From positions 1 through 34,539 of the forward strand of contig JAUUDM010000035.1 of assembly GCA_030826765.1 (NCBI GenBank): a stretch of DNA of 34,539 nt, written 5' to 3'. Both the position numbers and the translations under genes were made by a program. Within the stretch, counting starts at the first letter, position 1, and each line of letters begins with the position of its first letter. Below the pieces are notes generated by a model. It was not told the origin of the DNA, searched no databases, and saw nothing but the letters and a program-made list of their open reading frames with translations. This stretch comes from Nautiliales bacterium (GTDB lineage: Bacteria; Campylobacterota; Campylobacteria; Campylobacterales; JAADDX01). Below are positions 16,932 to 24,342 of this stretch, piece after piece.

Positions 16932-18280
16932 TTGTTTTCTCCTTTAATTTTTTTCCCAATTGCAAGTTCAAGCTCAGCCGCTGCTAATGCTTGGTCATAC
17001 TTTGCTTTTATAAGTTCAGCATCTGCTTTTTGTTTTTCAGATTGCTTCATAAGTAATCTTGAAATGTTAATTATTCCATTTTTATACATTGATGTATATT
17101 GATGTAAAATATTTTCAGCTAAATCTCTATTTTTAATTTTTGTTTTTATTACTGCTGTTTTTGCCTGTAAATTAAGTAATTTCTGTTCTACTTCCATTTT
17201 TATACCATTTTGCATATGTTTATAATAAAGTGCTGTTTGAGCTGCCTGAATTTTTGATTTTTGAAGCTCCTCTTTATCTCCTGGGTTTATAAAGTTATAT
17301 GTAAGTCTTGCAGAAATCATATAATAATCTTTATTTCTATTAAGCTGTGGATCTTTATTATTTTGCCCATATTCTAAATGAGTTCCAATTGTTGGATAAT
17401 AGATATTTTTATCCATTTTTACTTTATTTTTCATAGTATCTACATTTGATTTCATATATTTTATATCATTTCTGTTTTGTAATGCTTCTTCTTGCAAAGT
17501 TTTTAAATCAGATTCAGGAGCAACAATTACTTTAAAAGTTTTTACATCATCTATATCACTATTTCCTGTTAAAAATCTTAAATAAGATAATGCTAATTTA
17601 TATCTATTTTGTGCCTCAATAAGTTTTGAATCGATTTCACTATCTCTTTCCTCGGCATTTAAAACATCACTTTTTACAATAACACCTTGTTTATACATAT
17701 TATTTGTCATTTTTACAAACGAAGTAGTAGTTTTTTTTGCACTTTTTAAAGCTTCAATAAAATATTTAGCTGCCACTGCACCATTATAAGCTTTTAAAAC
17801 TTCAACAGCTAATTTATTTTTATTTCTTTGATATTTAAATTTTTGCGCTTTTACTTGAAGTTTTGCTATTTCTTTTGCATATTTTATTTTAAAACCAGTA
17901 AAAATTGGTAAATCATAAGCAATTTTTGTAGCATAGTTATCTCTAAAATGAGGATGATTTAAATTCTTAGGAGCTACTTTTAAAGCTGATGGACCTGTAA
18001 ATTGATCTGCACCAAAATCTAAAAATGTAGCTTCTCTTTGACTTAATTTATCACCAAAAACATATAAAGCATTATTTGTTCTACTAAATGTTTCCTCAAA
18101 ATAAAGTCTTCCAAAATCAAACATTTTAGCTTTACTAAAATCTTGTTTAGCCATTTCAATATTTAATTTTTTAGCTTTTAAATCATTATTATTTGTATAT
18201 GCATCATTCAATGCCTCTTCAAAAGAAACAGTTGAAGCAAGCATTAAAGCCGGAATCAAGCCTATTATCATTTTTTTCAT
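16928..18280 (-). CDS. TolC-family outer-membrane efflux protein
   Basis: 450 residues with an N-terminal signal peptide (about 1-18) and then two repeated helical halves typical of OEP/TolC trimers. Conserved-type segments include SFEEALNDAYTNNNDLKA near the start and the parallel LKTLQEEALQNRNDIKYMKS near the middle. The first gene of the efflux operon, it has a strong ribosome site (AAGGAGA) and a TATAAT about 30 bp upstream. It would form the exit duct for the adaptor and pump encoded directly downstream. Confidence 0.9.
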   Translation of the reverse strand: MKKMIIGLIPALMLASTVSFEEALNDAYTNNNDLKAKKLNIEMAKQDFSKAKMFDFGRLYFEETFSRTNNALYVFGDKLSQREATFLDFGADQFTGPSALKVAPKNLNHPHFRDNYATKIAYDLPIFTGFKIKYAKEIAKLQVKAQKFKYQRNKNKLAVEVLKAYNGAVAAKYFIEALKSAKKTTTSFVKMTNNMYKQGVIVKSDVLNAEERDSEIDSKLIEAQNRYKLALSYLRFLTGNSDIDDVKTFKVIVAPESDLKTLQEEALQNRNDIKYMKSNVDTMKNKVKMDKNIYYPTIGTHLEYGQNNKDPQLNRNKDYYMISARLTYNFINPGDKEELQKSKIQAAQTALYYKHMQNGIKMEVEQKLLNLQAKTAVIKTKIKNRDLAENILHQYTSMYKNGIINISRLLMKQSEKQKADAELIKAKYDQALAAAELELAIGKKIKGENK

Positions 18281-18308
18281 AAAAAATCTCCTTGAGAATA
18301 TAATTTGT

Positions 18309-18323
18309 AATTATATCATAATT
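18309..18323 (-). promoter_or_regulatory. Promoter -10 with overlapping inverted repeat, RND efflux operon
   Basis: AATTATATCATAATT is a 6-bp inverted repeat with a three-base centre. The minus-strand TATAAT (18310-18315) lies inside it, 30 bp before the TolC-type gene. A repressor bound here would block the promoter, but no regulator gene is adjacent and AT-rich palindromes are frequent by chance. Confidence 0.45.
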
Positions 18324-18354
18324 TTTTCCTAAAAAAAGAGTGATTTTATCTTAT

Positions 18355-20277
18355 TTAAAAAATAGGGACATAAACTTTTTCTTTTGGAGGTGGAGAAAGT
18401 TTAGTAAAAGGCATTTTTTTACCATTATAATTAAAATATTTTACATCTTTTGGAATATAAAAATATCTTTTAATTTCTGGATGAATTTGTAATAATTTTT
18501 CATAAAAATATTTAAATACAGGAGCACTTACTCTTCCACCACTCATTCTTTTACCAATACTTTTATAATTATCATTACCATACCAAATAATAGTCGTAGT
18601 ATCTGGAGTAAATCCACACCACCAAGCATCTCTAAATTTATTAGTTGTTCCTGTTTTTCCAGCTATCTCTATACCCTTAACTCTTGCATTTCGACCAGTT
18701 CCTTTTTTTACGACATCTTTTAAAACATCTATCATTAAATATGCTTGTTCAGCATCCATTAAATCATCTTTTTTAGTTAAAAATCTAGTCTTCAAACCTT
18801 TTTTTTCATTGCTTATTTCTAAGACAAGTCTTGGTTTAACTTTAACACCATAATTTGAAAAAAGTGTATATTCTTCAGCTACTTTAACTAAAGTTACACC
18901 AAGACTTCCTAAAACTACAGACATATCTTTTGAAGGAATATCATCAAATCCAAAAAAATACAAACCTTGAATAATCCTATCAAGTCCTATCATTGAAGCT
19001 AAATTAATTGTAGCTAAATTTTGTGAATGCACAAGTGCTTTTCTTAGAGTAATATAACCCAATGTATTTTTTTCATAATTATGCGGATGCCAATAAGTAT
19101 CATTCTTATCTTCTTTTGATATTTTATAAGTTCTTGAAACATCAGGAACCGTGCTTTGTGGATTATACCCCATATTAAAAGCAATTTGATATATAAAAGG
19201 TTTCATAGCACTACCCATACTTCTTTTTGATTGAATAATTCTATTAAAACTACTTTTTTTATAATCTACACCTCCTACAGCTGAAAGTATATCACCAGTA
19301 TTAGAATTAATTGTTATCATAGCTCCATTTAAACTAGAAGAATTCACATTATATTTTTGTATAACTCTATTATATCCCCATTTTATAGATTCTTGTGCAA
19401 GTTTTTGAATATCTAAATCAATGCTGAGTTTTACTCTATATCCACCTGTTTTTATATCAGGATATTTATCTTTTAATTCTTTTAAAGCCATATCAATTAC
19501 ATAAGGTACTCTATTTCTTGTAAGAGTTGTATTATAAACTTTTGGTTTTTCAAAGACTGCTTTTTTATATTCCTCATTAGTTATCCAACCTAAAGTCAAC
19601 ATTCTTTTTAAGATTGTATTTGCACGAATTATATTTTTGTCATAATGATTAGTAGGAGCATAATAAGTAGGAGCTTTAGGCAAAGCAATAAGCATAGCTA
19701 TTTCTTTCAATGTTAAATCTTTTAAATCTTTATGAAAATAACCTTCACTTGCTGTTTTGATACCATAATATCCATGTCCTAAATAGATTTGATTTAAATA
19801 AATCTCTAATATTCTGTTTTTAGATAATGTTTCATCAATTTTAATAGCAATAAAAAGTTCTTTCATTTTTCTTTTTATACTTTTTTTTCTATTTAAATAC
19901 ATAATTTTTACAAGTTGTTGAGTTAAAGTAGAAGCTCCTTCTACCTTTTTACCAGCTTTTATATCTTTTATCAAAGCTCTAAAAATTGCTTCTAAATTAA
20001 ATCCATGATTTGTAAAAAATGTAGTATCTTCCGTAGCTATAAGAGTTTCTATTACTCTTGGTGGTATATCTTCAAATTTAACATAAAGACGATTTTCTTT
20101 ATCAAAAATATTAGCAACCAATTTATCATTTCTATCATAAAATTGTGTAGTTAAAGGAGGATTGTAATATACTAATTTATCTATATCAAATCTTGTAGAT
20201 TGATATAAATATAAAATTAAAATAACTACTCCTATTATGGGTAACAATAAAAATAGTAATAAAAATTTTTTAAGCAT
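18355..20277 (-). CDS. Class A penicillin-binding protein (PBP1A type)
   Basis: A bifunctional peptidoglycan synthase of 640 residues anchored by one N-terminal helix (about 4-26). The GT51 domain has its catalytic glutamate in ATEDTTFF (E83), then GASTLTQQLVK (114-124), RKMKE and ILEIYLN (156-162). The transpeptidase domain has the nucleophile motif SAMK (S356-K359), SQN at 418-420 and KTGTT at 541-545. All key residues are intact. It ends the five-gene minus operon and follows the STAS-like gene by 8 bp, so its expression is tied to the signalling module. It ends soon after the transpeptidase domain, without a large C-terminal extension. Confidence 0.95.
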   Translation of the reverse strand: MLKKFLLLFLLLPIIGVVILILYLYQSTRFDIDKLVYYNPPLTTQFYDRNDKLVANIFDKENRLYVKFEDIPPRVIETLIATEDTTFFTNHGFNLEAIFRALIKDIKAGKKVEGASTLTQQLVKIMYLNRKKSIKRKMKELFIAIKIDETLSKNRILEIYLNQIYLGHGYYGIKTASEGYFHKDLKDLTLKEIAMLIALPKAPTYYAPTNHYDKNIIRANTILKRMLTLGWITNEEYKKAVFEKPKVYNTTLTRNRVPYVIDMALKELKDKYPDIKTGGYRVKLSIDLDIQKLAQESIKWGYNRVIQKYNVNSSSLNGAMITINSNTGDILSAVGGVDYKKSSFNRIIQSKRSMGSAMKPFIYQIAFNMGYNPQSTVPDVSRTYKISKEDKNDTYWHPHNYEKNTLGYITLRKALVHSQNLATINLASMIGLDRIIQGLYFFGFDDIPSKDMSVVLGSLGVTLVKVAEEYTLFSNYGVKVKPRLVLEISNEKKGLKTRFLTKKDDLMDAEQAYLMIDVLKDVVKKGTGRNARVKGIEIAGKTGTTNKFRDAWWCGFTPDTTTIIWYGNDNYKSIGKRMSGGRVSAPVFKYFYEKLLQIHPEIKRYFYIPKDVKYFNYNGKKMPFTKLSPPPKEKVYVPIF

Positions 20278-20285
20278 AAATTAGA

Positions 20286-20567
20286 TTAGATTTTTTTCAC
20301 ATTCAGCTTATTAACCAAATTTAAATCATTTAAAACTTCATATAAAATATCACTTTTTACTTCTAATTTTATATTTACACCCTCTTCCACTTTTTTAAGT
20401 AAATTACCAATTACAGCTGAAGGCATCGCAAAACTATCTTTTATTCTAATAATTACCATTTGTCCTTCTTTGAAGTTGTTTAATGTATCATTTAATTTAT
20501 GCGCATCATTCATAGTTTTAATAATACCTTCTACTTCTAATACATTATTTGTTTTTATTATTTCCAT
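20286..20567 (-). CDS. STAS-like anti-sigma-factor-antagonist-type protein
   Basis: A soluble 93-residue protein with the strand-helix alternation of a STAS domain. MVIIRIKDSFAMPSAVIGNLLKKV (37-60) aligns by eye with the SpoIIAA/RsbV segment around the phosphorylated serine, which would make Ser50 the candidate site (the usual Asp before it is Pro here). The C-terminal ILYEVLNDLNLVNKL resembles the final STAS helix. It overlaps the stop of the REC-PP2C-HATPase gene by 1 bp, the expected pairing for a kinase/phosphatase and its antagonist. The domain call rests on pattern and context; divergence is considerable. Confidence 0.65.
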   Translation of the reverse strand: MEIIKTNNVLEVEGIIKTMNDAHKLNDTLNNFKEGQMVIIRIKDSFAMPSAVIGNLLKKVEEGVNIKLEVKSDILYEVLNDLNLVNKLNVKKI

Positions 20568-22165
20568 TATTTATCCTTTTTGAAATATATTTTTGTTTTA
20601 TTTCCTTTGACATTATAATAAATACCATTACTAAATGATTTTAATATTTTAAGACCTCTTCCATGATATCTATTAAACCACTCTTTTTTGAGTATTTCAT
20701 TTATTTCAAATCCATCACCTTCATCTTCTACTATGAGAACAACAAACTCATTTGAGACTAAAATTTTGATTTGTACATATTTGTTAGTGTTATTATACTT
20801 AATTTTTATATCATTTTTAACTATTTGCTGTTTATTTTTACCTAATTTTAATACAGAATGCTCTAATACGTTCAATAAAAGTTCATTTAAAGAAAAAACT
20901 ATCTTATTTATAATTTTAAGTGATATTTTATTTTGAGGCAATTCAAACTCTATATTATTAACCAAACTTTCCATATTTTCTTTATTTATTAAAAATTTAT
21001 TTTCATAAATAGTTTCATAATTATTTTTATCTTTTGTCAAACAAAAAAGTGTAACATCATCATCTGCTTGATTTACATTTTTATTAAAATCTTTAATAAT
21101 TTCAGATAAAAGCATAGATTTCTGAAATTGTTCTTTAAATTTAACTAAATATGGATAGCCATTATTCATAACTGATTCAGTTAATCCATCACTACCTATT
21201 AAAATAGTATCAAAGTTATTAACCTCATCTATGTTAAAATATTCTTCAGTTAATAAAAGAGCACTGTTATTTGGCTTTATTTTTATAATTTCTTTATCTT
21301 TTTTTAGATAAATTGGAGGTAATCCAAAATTAGCATATTTTATATTTTCATTTTCAATATCAATTTCAATTAATGAAAAACTAAGTGCTTCATCTTCAAG
21401 TAAAATAGATTTTACATAATCAAAGGTATCTTTTACAGCTCTTGCAAAATTATAATCATTGAATGCAATTGATTTAGAAAGGGAATGATTTATAAAAGCT
21501 ATTGTTAGAACCGATGTAATAGAAGCACTAACTCCTTTTCCCATTCCATCTACAACAGATATAAAAAATTTAGTATTACTAATTCTAAGTGTTAAATAAC
21601 TATCCCCACTTACAATATCATAAGGTTTAAAATATGAATCAGCTAGCCAATTATCATAAAAATGATTACTAACATAATCTTCAATAATTTTATACTGTTT
21701 TCTAAGAGTCATTTCTTCTTGTTTATCTTTATATTTTAAAGTTTTTTCTAAAGAAATCTTATATTCTTCTATTTTATAATAATACATTCTTAAATTAATT
21801 AAAATATTTATTTTCGCTGTAAATTCAACCAAATCTATATTTTTAGACATAAATTCACTTATACCATTTTCTATAGCACTAATTTTAACATCTATATCAC
21901 TATTATTCGTCATCATTACAGTTAAAACATCTTTATCAATCTGTTTAATCTTTTGTAAAACTTTTATTCCATTTAATTCTGGCATTATATAATCAATAAA
22001 TATAATATCAATATCATTATTTTTTTCAAAAAATTCTAAAAATTCAATTGGATTTTGAAAACTAATAACATTAGTTAAGTTTAATCTTTTTAATAGTAAT
22101 TTTAAATAATTAATTGATGTATTAGAATCATCTACAATTGCTATTTTTAATCTGTTTTTATCCAT
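20567..22165 (-). CDS. Response regulator with PP2C phosphatase and anti-sigma-kinase-like domains
   Basis: 532 residues in three domains. REC (about 7-122) has D12, D13, phosphorylation site D58 (FIDYIMPELNG), T86 and K108. PP2C/SpoIIE (about 165-378) has metal-site acids D188 (SGDSY), D206 (VDGMGKG), D325 (GSDG) and ADDDVTL at 367-373. The C-terminal HATPase (about 395-530) has an N-box NELLLNVLEH (427-436), EDEGDGF (480-486) and GRGLK (502-506), as in RsbW/SpoIIAB. The order is that of Shewanella CrsR and Pseudomonas HsbR, which control a sigma or anti-sigma partner through a STAS antagonist. The next gene is STAS-like. The final target is unknown, as Campylobacterota generally lack RpoS. 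Confidence 0.88.
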   Translation of the reverse strand: MDKNRLKIAIVDDSNTSINYLKLLLKRLNLTNVISFQNPIEFLEFFEKNNDIDIIFIDYIMPELNGIKVLQKIKQIDKDVLTVMMTNNSDIDVKISAIENGISEFMSKNIDLVEFTAKINILINLRMYYYKIEEYKISLEKTLKYKDKQEEMTLRKQYKIIEDYVSNHFYDNWLADSYFKPYDIVSGDSYLTLRISNTKFFISVVDGMGKGVSASITSVLTIAFINHSLSKSIAFNDYNFARAVKDTFDYVKSILLEDEALSFSLIEIDIENENIKYANFGLPPIYLKKDKEIIKIKPNNSALLLTEEYFNIDEVNNFDTILIGSDGLTESVMNNGYPYLVKFKEQFQKSMLLSEIIKDFNKNVNQADDDVTLFCLTKDKNNYETIYENKFLINKENMESLVNNIEFELPQNKISLKIINKIVFSLNELLLNVLEHSVLKLGKNKQQIVKNDIKIKYNNTNKYVQIKILVSNEFVVLIVEDEGDGFEINEILKKEWFNRYHGRGLKILKSFSNGIYYNVKGNKTKIYFKKDK

Positions 22166-23205
22166 TCAATAACCTCTTTTAATTTTTCTATATCTTCACT
22201 AATTCTTGCTGTTATTCTAAAAAGAGATTTTTTTACAGTTGGTGGGCGAATTGCTCCAACTAAAAATCCTTTTTGTTGTAATTCAATAGATTTCAACATT
22301 ATATCATCTTCACACTCTTTTACAAAAATAAGAGAATCACTTTTTATTAATTCTTTTCTTTTTTTTATCTCTTTTTGTAATTCATCCAAATTATTATGTA
22401 TATATTTTAAAGCAAAATATGCATACATCGTATCAAAATTACTTAAAGCTGTTGAATAAATAATTCCTTTTGCTCTATTTTCCAAAAATGAAATAATTTC
22501 TTTACTTGCTAAAATATAAGCACCATAGCTTCCTAAAGCTTTACCAAGTGTTCCTATTTTTATAGTGTTTACTGTAGGAATTTTATATAAATCAACTACT
22601 CCCATTAGTTTATCTCCTACAACTCCAACAGAATGGGCTTCATCAATAACTGTAATAACTTTCTTTTTAGCAGATAAATATTGTAAAATTTCCTCTTTTA
22701 CCAAATCCCCTCTCATAGAATATACACCCTCAACGGCTACAAAAACTCTATTAAAATGTATAGAATCAGCAAGTTTATAAACTAAATCTTCTAAATCATT
22801 ATGTTTAAAATATCTAATTTCTGCTTGAGATAGTTTCGTTCCCACAATTCCACTTGCGTGATACTCTTCATCTAAAATAACTAAATCACCTTTTCTTGCT
22901 AAACTTTCAAAAATACTCATATTTGCCAAAAATCCACTTCCAACAACTATCCCAGCTTTATAATCATTTATTTCACAAAGATACTCTTCAAGCATCTGAT
23001 GATATTCTGTATAACCATTTACTAATTGACTGGCCTTCGCTCCATACTCTTCACCTTTTAAAGCATTATAAGTTTTATCTAAAATTTCTGAGTTTCGTGC
23101 AAGTCCTAAATAATCATTACTTGCAAAATCTATTAAATTATCATAAATTTGTCTTTTTCTAAATCTATTCTTTTTCTTTAAAATTTCTATCTCTTTTTTA
23201 TACAT
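22147..23205 (-). CDS. bioF: 8-amino-7-oxononanoate synthase-type PLP enzyme
   Basis: Alpha-oxoamine synthase family, which condenses pimeloyl thioester with alanine in biotin synthesis. Family marks are FASNDYLGLA near the start, GSGFLANMS, the PLP-stacking DEEYHASG, IDEAHSVGVVG, and the PLP lysine in KIGTLGKALGS (Lys222 from the chosen start). At 352 residues it is a little short of E. coli BioF (384). A TTG one codon earlier (23206-23208) is the alternative start; I prefer the ATG because the duplicate copy of this 5' end upstream of fic has TTA there. It overlaps the response-regulator gene by 19 bp. A related 2-amino-3-ketobutyrate ligase cannot be excluded. Confidence 0.78.
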   Translation of the reverse strand: MYKKEIEILKKKNRFRKRQIYDNLIDFASNDYLGLARNSEILDKTYNALKGEEYGAKASQLVNGYTEYHQMLEEYLCEINDYKAGIVVGSGFLANMSIFESLARKGDLVILDEEYHASGIVGTKLSQAEIRYFKHNDLEDLVYKLADSIHFNRVFVAVEGVYSMRGDLVKEEILQYLSAKKKVITVIDEAHSVGVVGDKLMGVVDLYKIPTVNTIKIGTLGKALGSYGAYILASKEIISFLENRAKGIIYSTALSNFDTMYAYFALKYIHNNLDELQKEIKKRKELIKSDSLIFVKECEDDIMLKSIELQQKGFLVGAIRPPTVKKSLFRITARISEDIEKLKEVIEWIKTD

Positions 23206-23221
23206 CAAATAAATTCCTTTT
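23165..23221. repeat. 57-bp direct repeat, copy at the bioF start
   Basis: Matches 24217-24273 at 55 of 57 positions (differences at 23168 and 23206). It contains the ribosome site AAGGA and the first codons of bioF. Together the two copies bracket the fic gene at a period of 1052 bp. Confidence 0.9.
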
Positions 23222-23226
23222 TTATA

Positions 23227-24204
23227 TTAAATTTCATCTATTATTTCCCAATATCCACGAGTTCCACCCACTCTTTTTAATATCTTCATAGCTTTTAATT
23301 TTGCTAAATTCTCTTCTATTTTTCTTTTAGATATTCCTACAATTTCTGATAATTTTTGTGCCGATATTTTAGGATTAACTTTTATATTTTCAATAATTAA
23401 AAGTTGATTATCACTAAGAGAATTACCGACCTTATTACCGACCTTATTACCGACCTTTCGAACTGTATCTAAAATAATTTCAAGCATAAATTCTACAAAA
23501 GGAGTACTTTCTCCTATACTTCCTGATATTTCTAAGGTATTATAATATTTTTCTTGATTATCTCTAATCATACTCTCTATTGGCATTATTGCAAATACAT
23601 CTTTCCAATGAGACAGCATCACACTTTGCCAAAGTCTTCCTATACGACCATTACCATCTGAAAAAGGATGTATAAACTCAAACTCATAATGAAATACACA
23701 AGATTTAATAAGCATATGTTCATCACTATTTTTAAGCCAACTAAATAAATCTCTCATCAAATCCGGTACAATCCCATATGGCGGTGCTATATGACTTACC
23801 CCAAAACTGCTACCAACTCCTACATTAACAGACCTAAAAGAACCTGCAGTTTTTAAAATATCTTTCATTAAAATCTTATGTGCTTTTAGTAAATCATCTA
23901 AATTATCATATCGATAATTTTCAAACTCTTTATATGCATTGATAGCCCCTTCTACTTCAAGGACGTCTTGATATGTTCCTAATACTCTTTTTCCTTCTAT
24001 CATAGCAGTAATTTTCTCTTCACCAATAAAATTACCCTCTATTTCAAGTGTACCTGCCAAAGTTTTAACACGATTTTTCTTTCGCAATTTTGGAGTAATA
24101 ATATCTTGTTTGTTATACTCTATTTTTGTAAGCTCTTCACTTATAGAAGATATTAAATTTACCATTTTAGTGGTTATAGTATAAGGTGGTTTATAGTTAC
24201 TCAT
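23227..24204 (-). CDS. Fic family protein (AMP-transferase fold) with C-terminal winged helix
   Basis: 325 residues. The Fic motif HPFSDGNGR is complete at 179-187, so AMPylation of a protein target is possible. An N-terminal inhibitory helix T52-LEI-E56-G-N fits the class II (S/T)xxxE(G/N) pattern. After the Fic core comes a linker of three exact VGN(K) repeats (250-261) and a winged helix-turn-helix (about 265-320, SAQKLSEIVGISKRKIEENL). Such Fic-wHTH proteins are widespread and may self-regulate; the target is unknown. Its ATG overlaps the stop of an 18-codon bioF remnant, and its own ribosome site is weak, which suggests translational coupling. The flanking duplication suggests insertion into the bioF 5' end. 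Confidence 0.92.
   Translation of the reverse strand: MSNYKPPYTITTKMVNLISSISEELTKIEYNKQDIITPKLRKKNRVKTLAGTLEIEGNFIGEEKITAMIEGKRVLGTYQDVLEVEGAINAYKEFENYRYDNLDDLLKAHKILMKDILKTAGSFRSVNVGVGSSFGVSHIAPPYGIVPDLMRDLFSWLKNSDEHMLIKSCVFHYEFEFIHPFSDGNGRIGRLWQSVMLSHWKDVFAIMPIESMIRDNQEKYYNTLEISGSIGESTPFVEFMLEIILDTVRKVGNKVGNKVGNSLSDNQLLIIENIKVNPKISAQKLSEIVGISKRKIEENLAKLKAMKILKRVGGTRGYWEIIDEI
23422..23457 (-). repeat. Three perfect 12-bp tandem repeats within fic
   Basis: The 12-bp unit ATTACCGACCTT (plus strand) occurs three times without a mismatch. On the coding strand each unit encodes Lys-Val-Gly-Asn in the linker between the Fic domain and the winged helix. Copy-number change would keep the frame. Confidence 0.9.
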
Positions 24205-24257
24205 ATAATTTTCACTCTACTCTTTTTCTTTAAAATTTCTATCTCTTTTTTATACAT
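24201..24257 (-). pseudogene. Truncated bioF 5' remnant, possible coupled leader ORF of fic
   Basis: The second copy of the bioF 5' end, with its own AAGGA ribosome site, encodes MYKKEIEILKKKSRVKII and then stops. Twelve residues match BioF exactly, the next differs, and the frame then leaves the repeat. The stop TGA overlaps the fic ATG as ATGA. Ribosomes that load here could reinitiate on fic. Confidence 0.75.
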
Positions 24258-24273
24258 TAAATAAATTCCTTTT
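24217..24273. repeat. 57-bp direct repeat, copy upstream of fic
   Basis: Partner of 23165-23221 with two mismatches. It lies next to the operon promoter, so this copy probably marks the original position of the bioF start relative to alaS. Confidence 0.9.
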
Positions 24274-24293
24274 CTTTTTTTCTCAAAATAAGG

Positions 24294-24299
24294 TAAAAT
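24294..24299 (+). promoter_or_regulatory. Possible -10 of the alaS operon
   Basis: TAAAAT on the plus strand, 43 bp before the alaS ATG. It is the best plus-strand hexamer in the short divergent gap, but weaker than the opposing TATAAT. The alaS ribosome site AGGAG is at 24331-24335, seven bases from the start. Confidence 0.35.
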
Positions 24300-24308
24300 T
24301 ATGAAAAA

Positions 24309-24314
24309 ATTATA
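24309..24314 (-). promoter_or_regulatory. Promoter -10 of the fic-bioF-pbp operon
   Basis: Minus strand TTGATATAAT contains an extended -10 (TGA then TATAAT), about 50 bp before the bioF remnant start. The genes down to 18355 overlap or nearly touch, so it could drive all five genes. Confidence 0.6.
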
Positions 24315-24342
24315 TCAAGTTTTTTAGCTTAGGAGTTAATGT

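Noticed and set aside
23206-23208. TTG as the bioF start
   Set aside because: The duplicate copy has TTA at this place while the ATG is kept, so the ATG is the better common start.
23422-23457. Tandem 12-bp repeats as a CRISPR or regulatory array
   Set aside because: Units are contiguous without spacers, few, and in frame within a coding gene.
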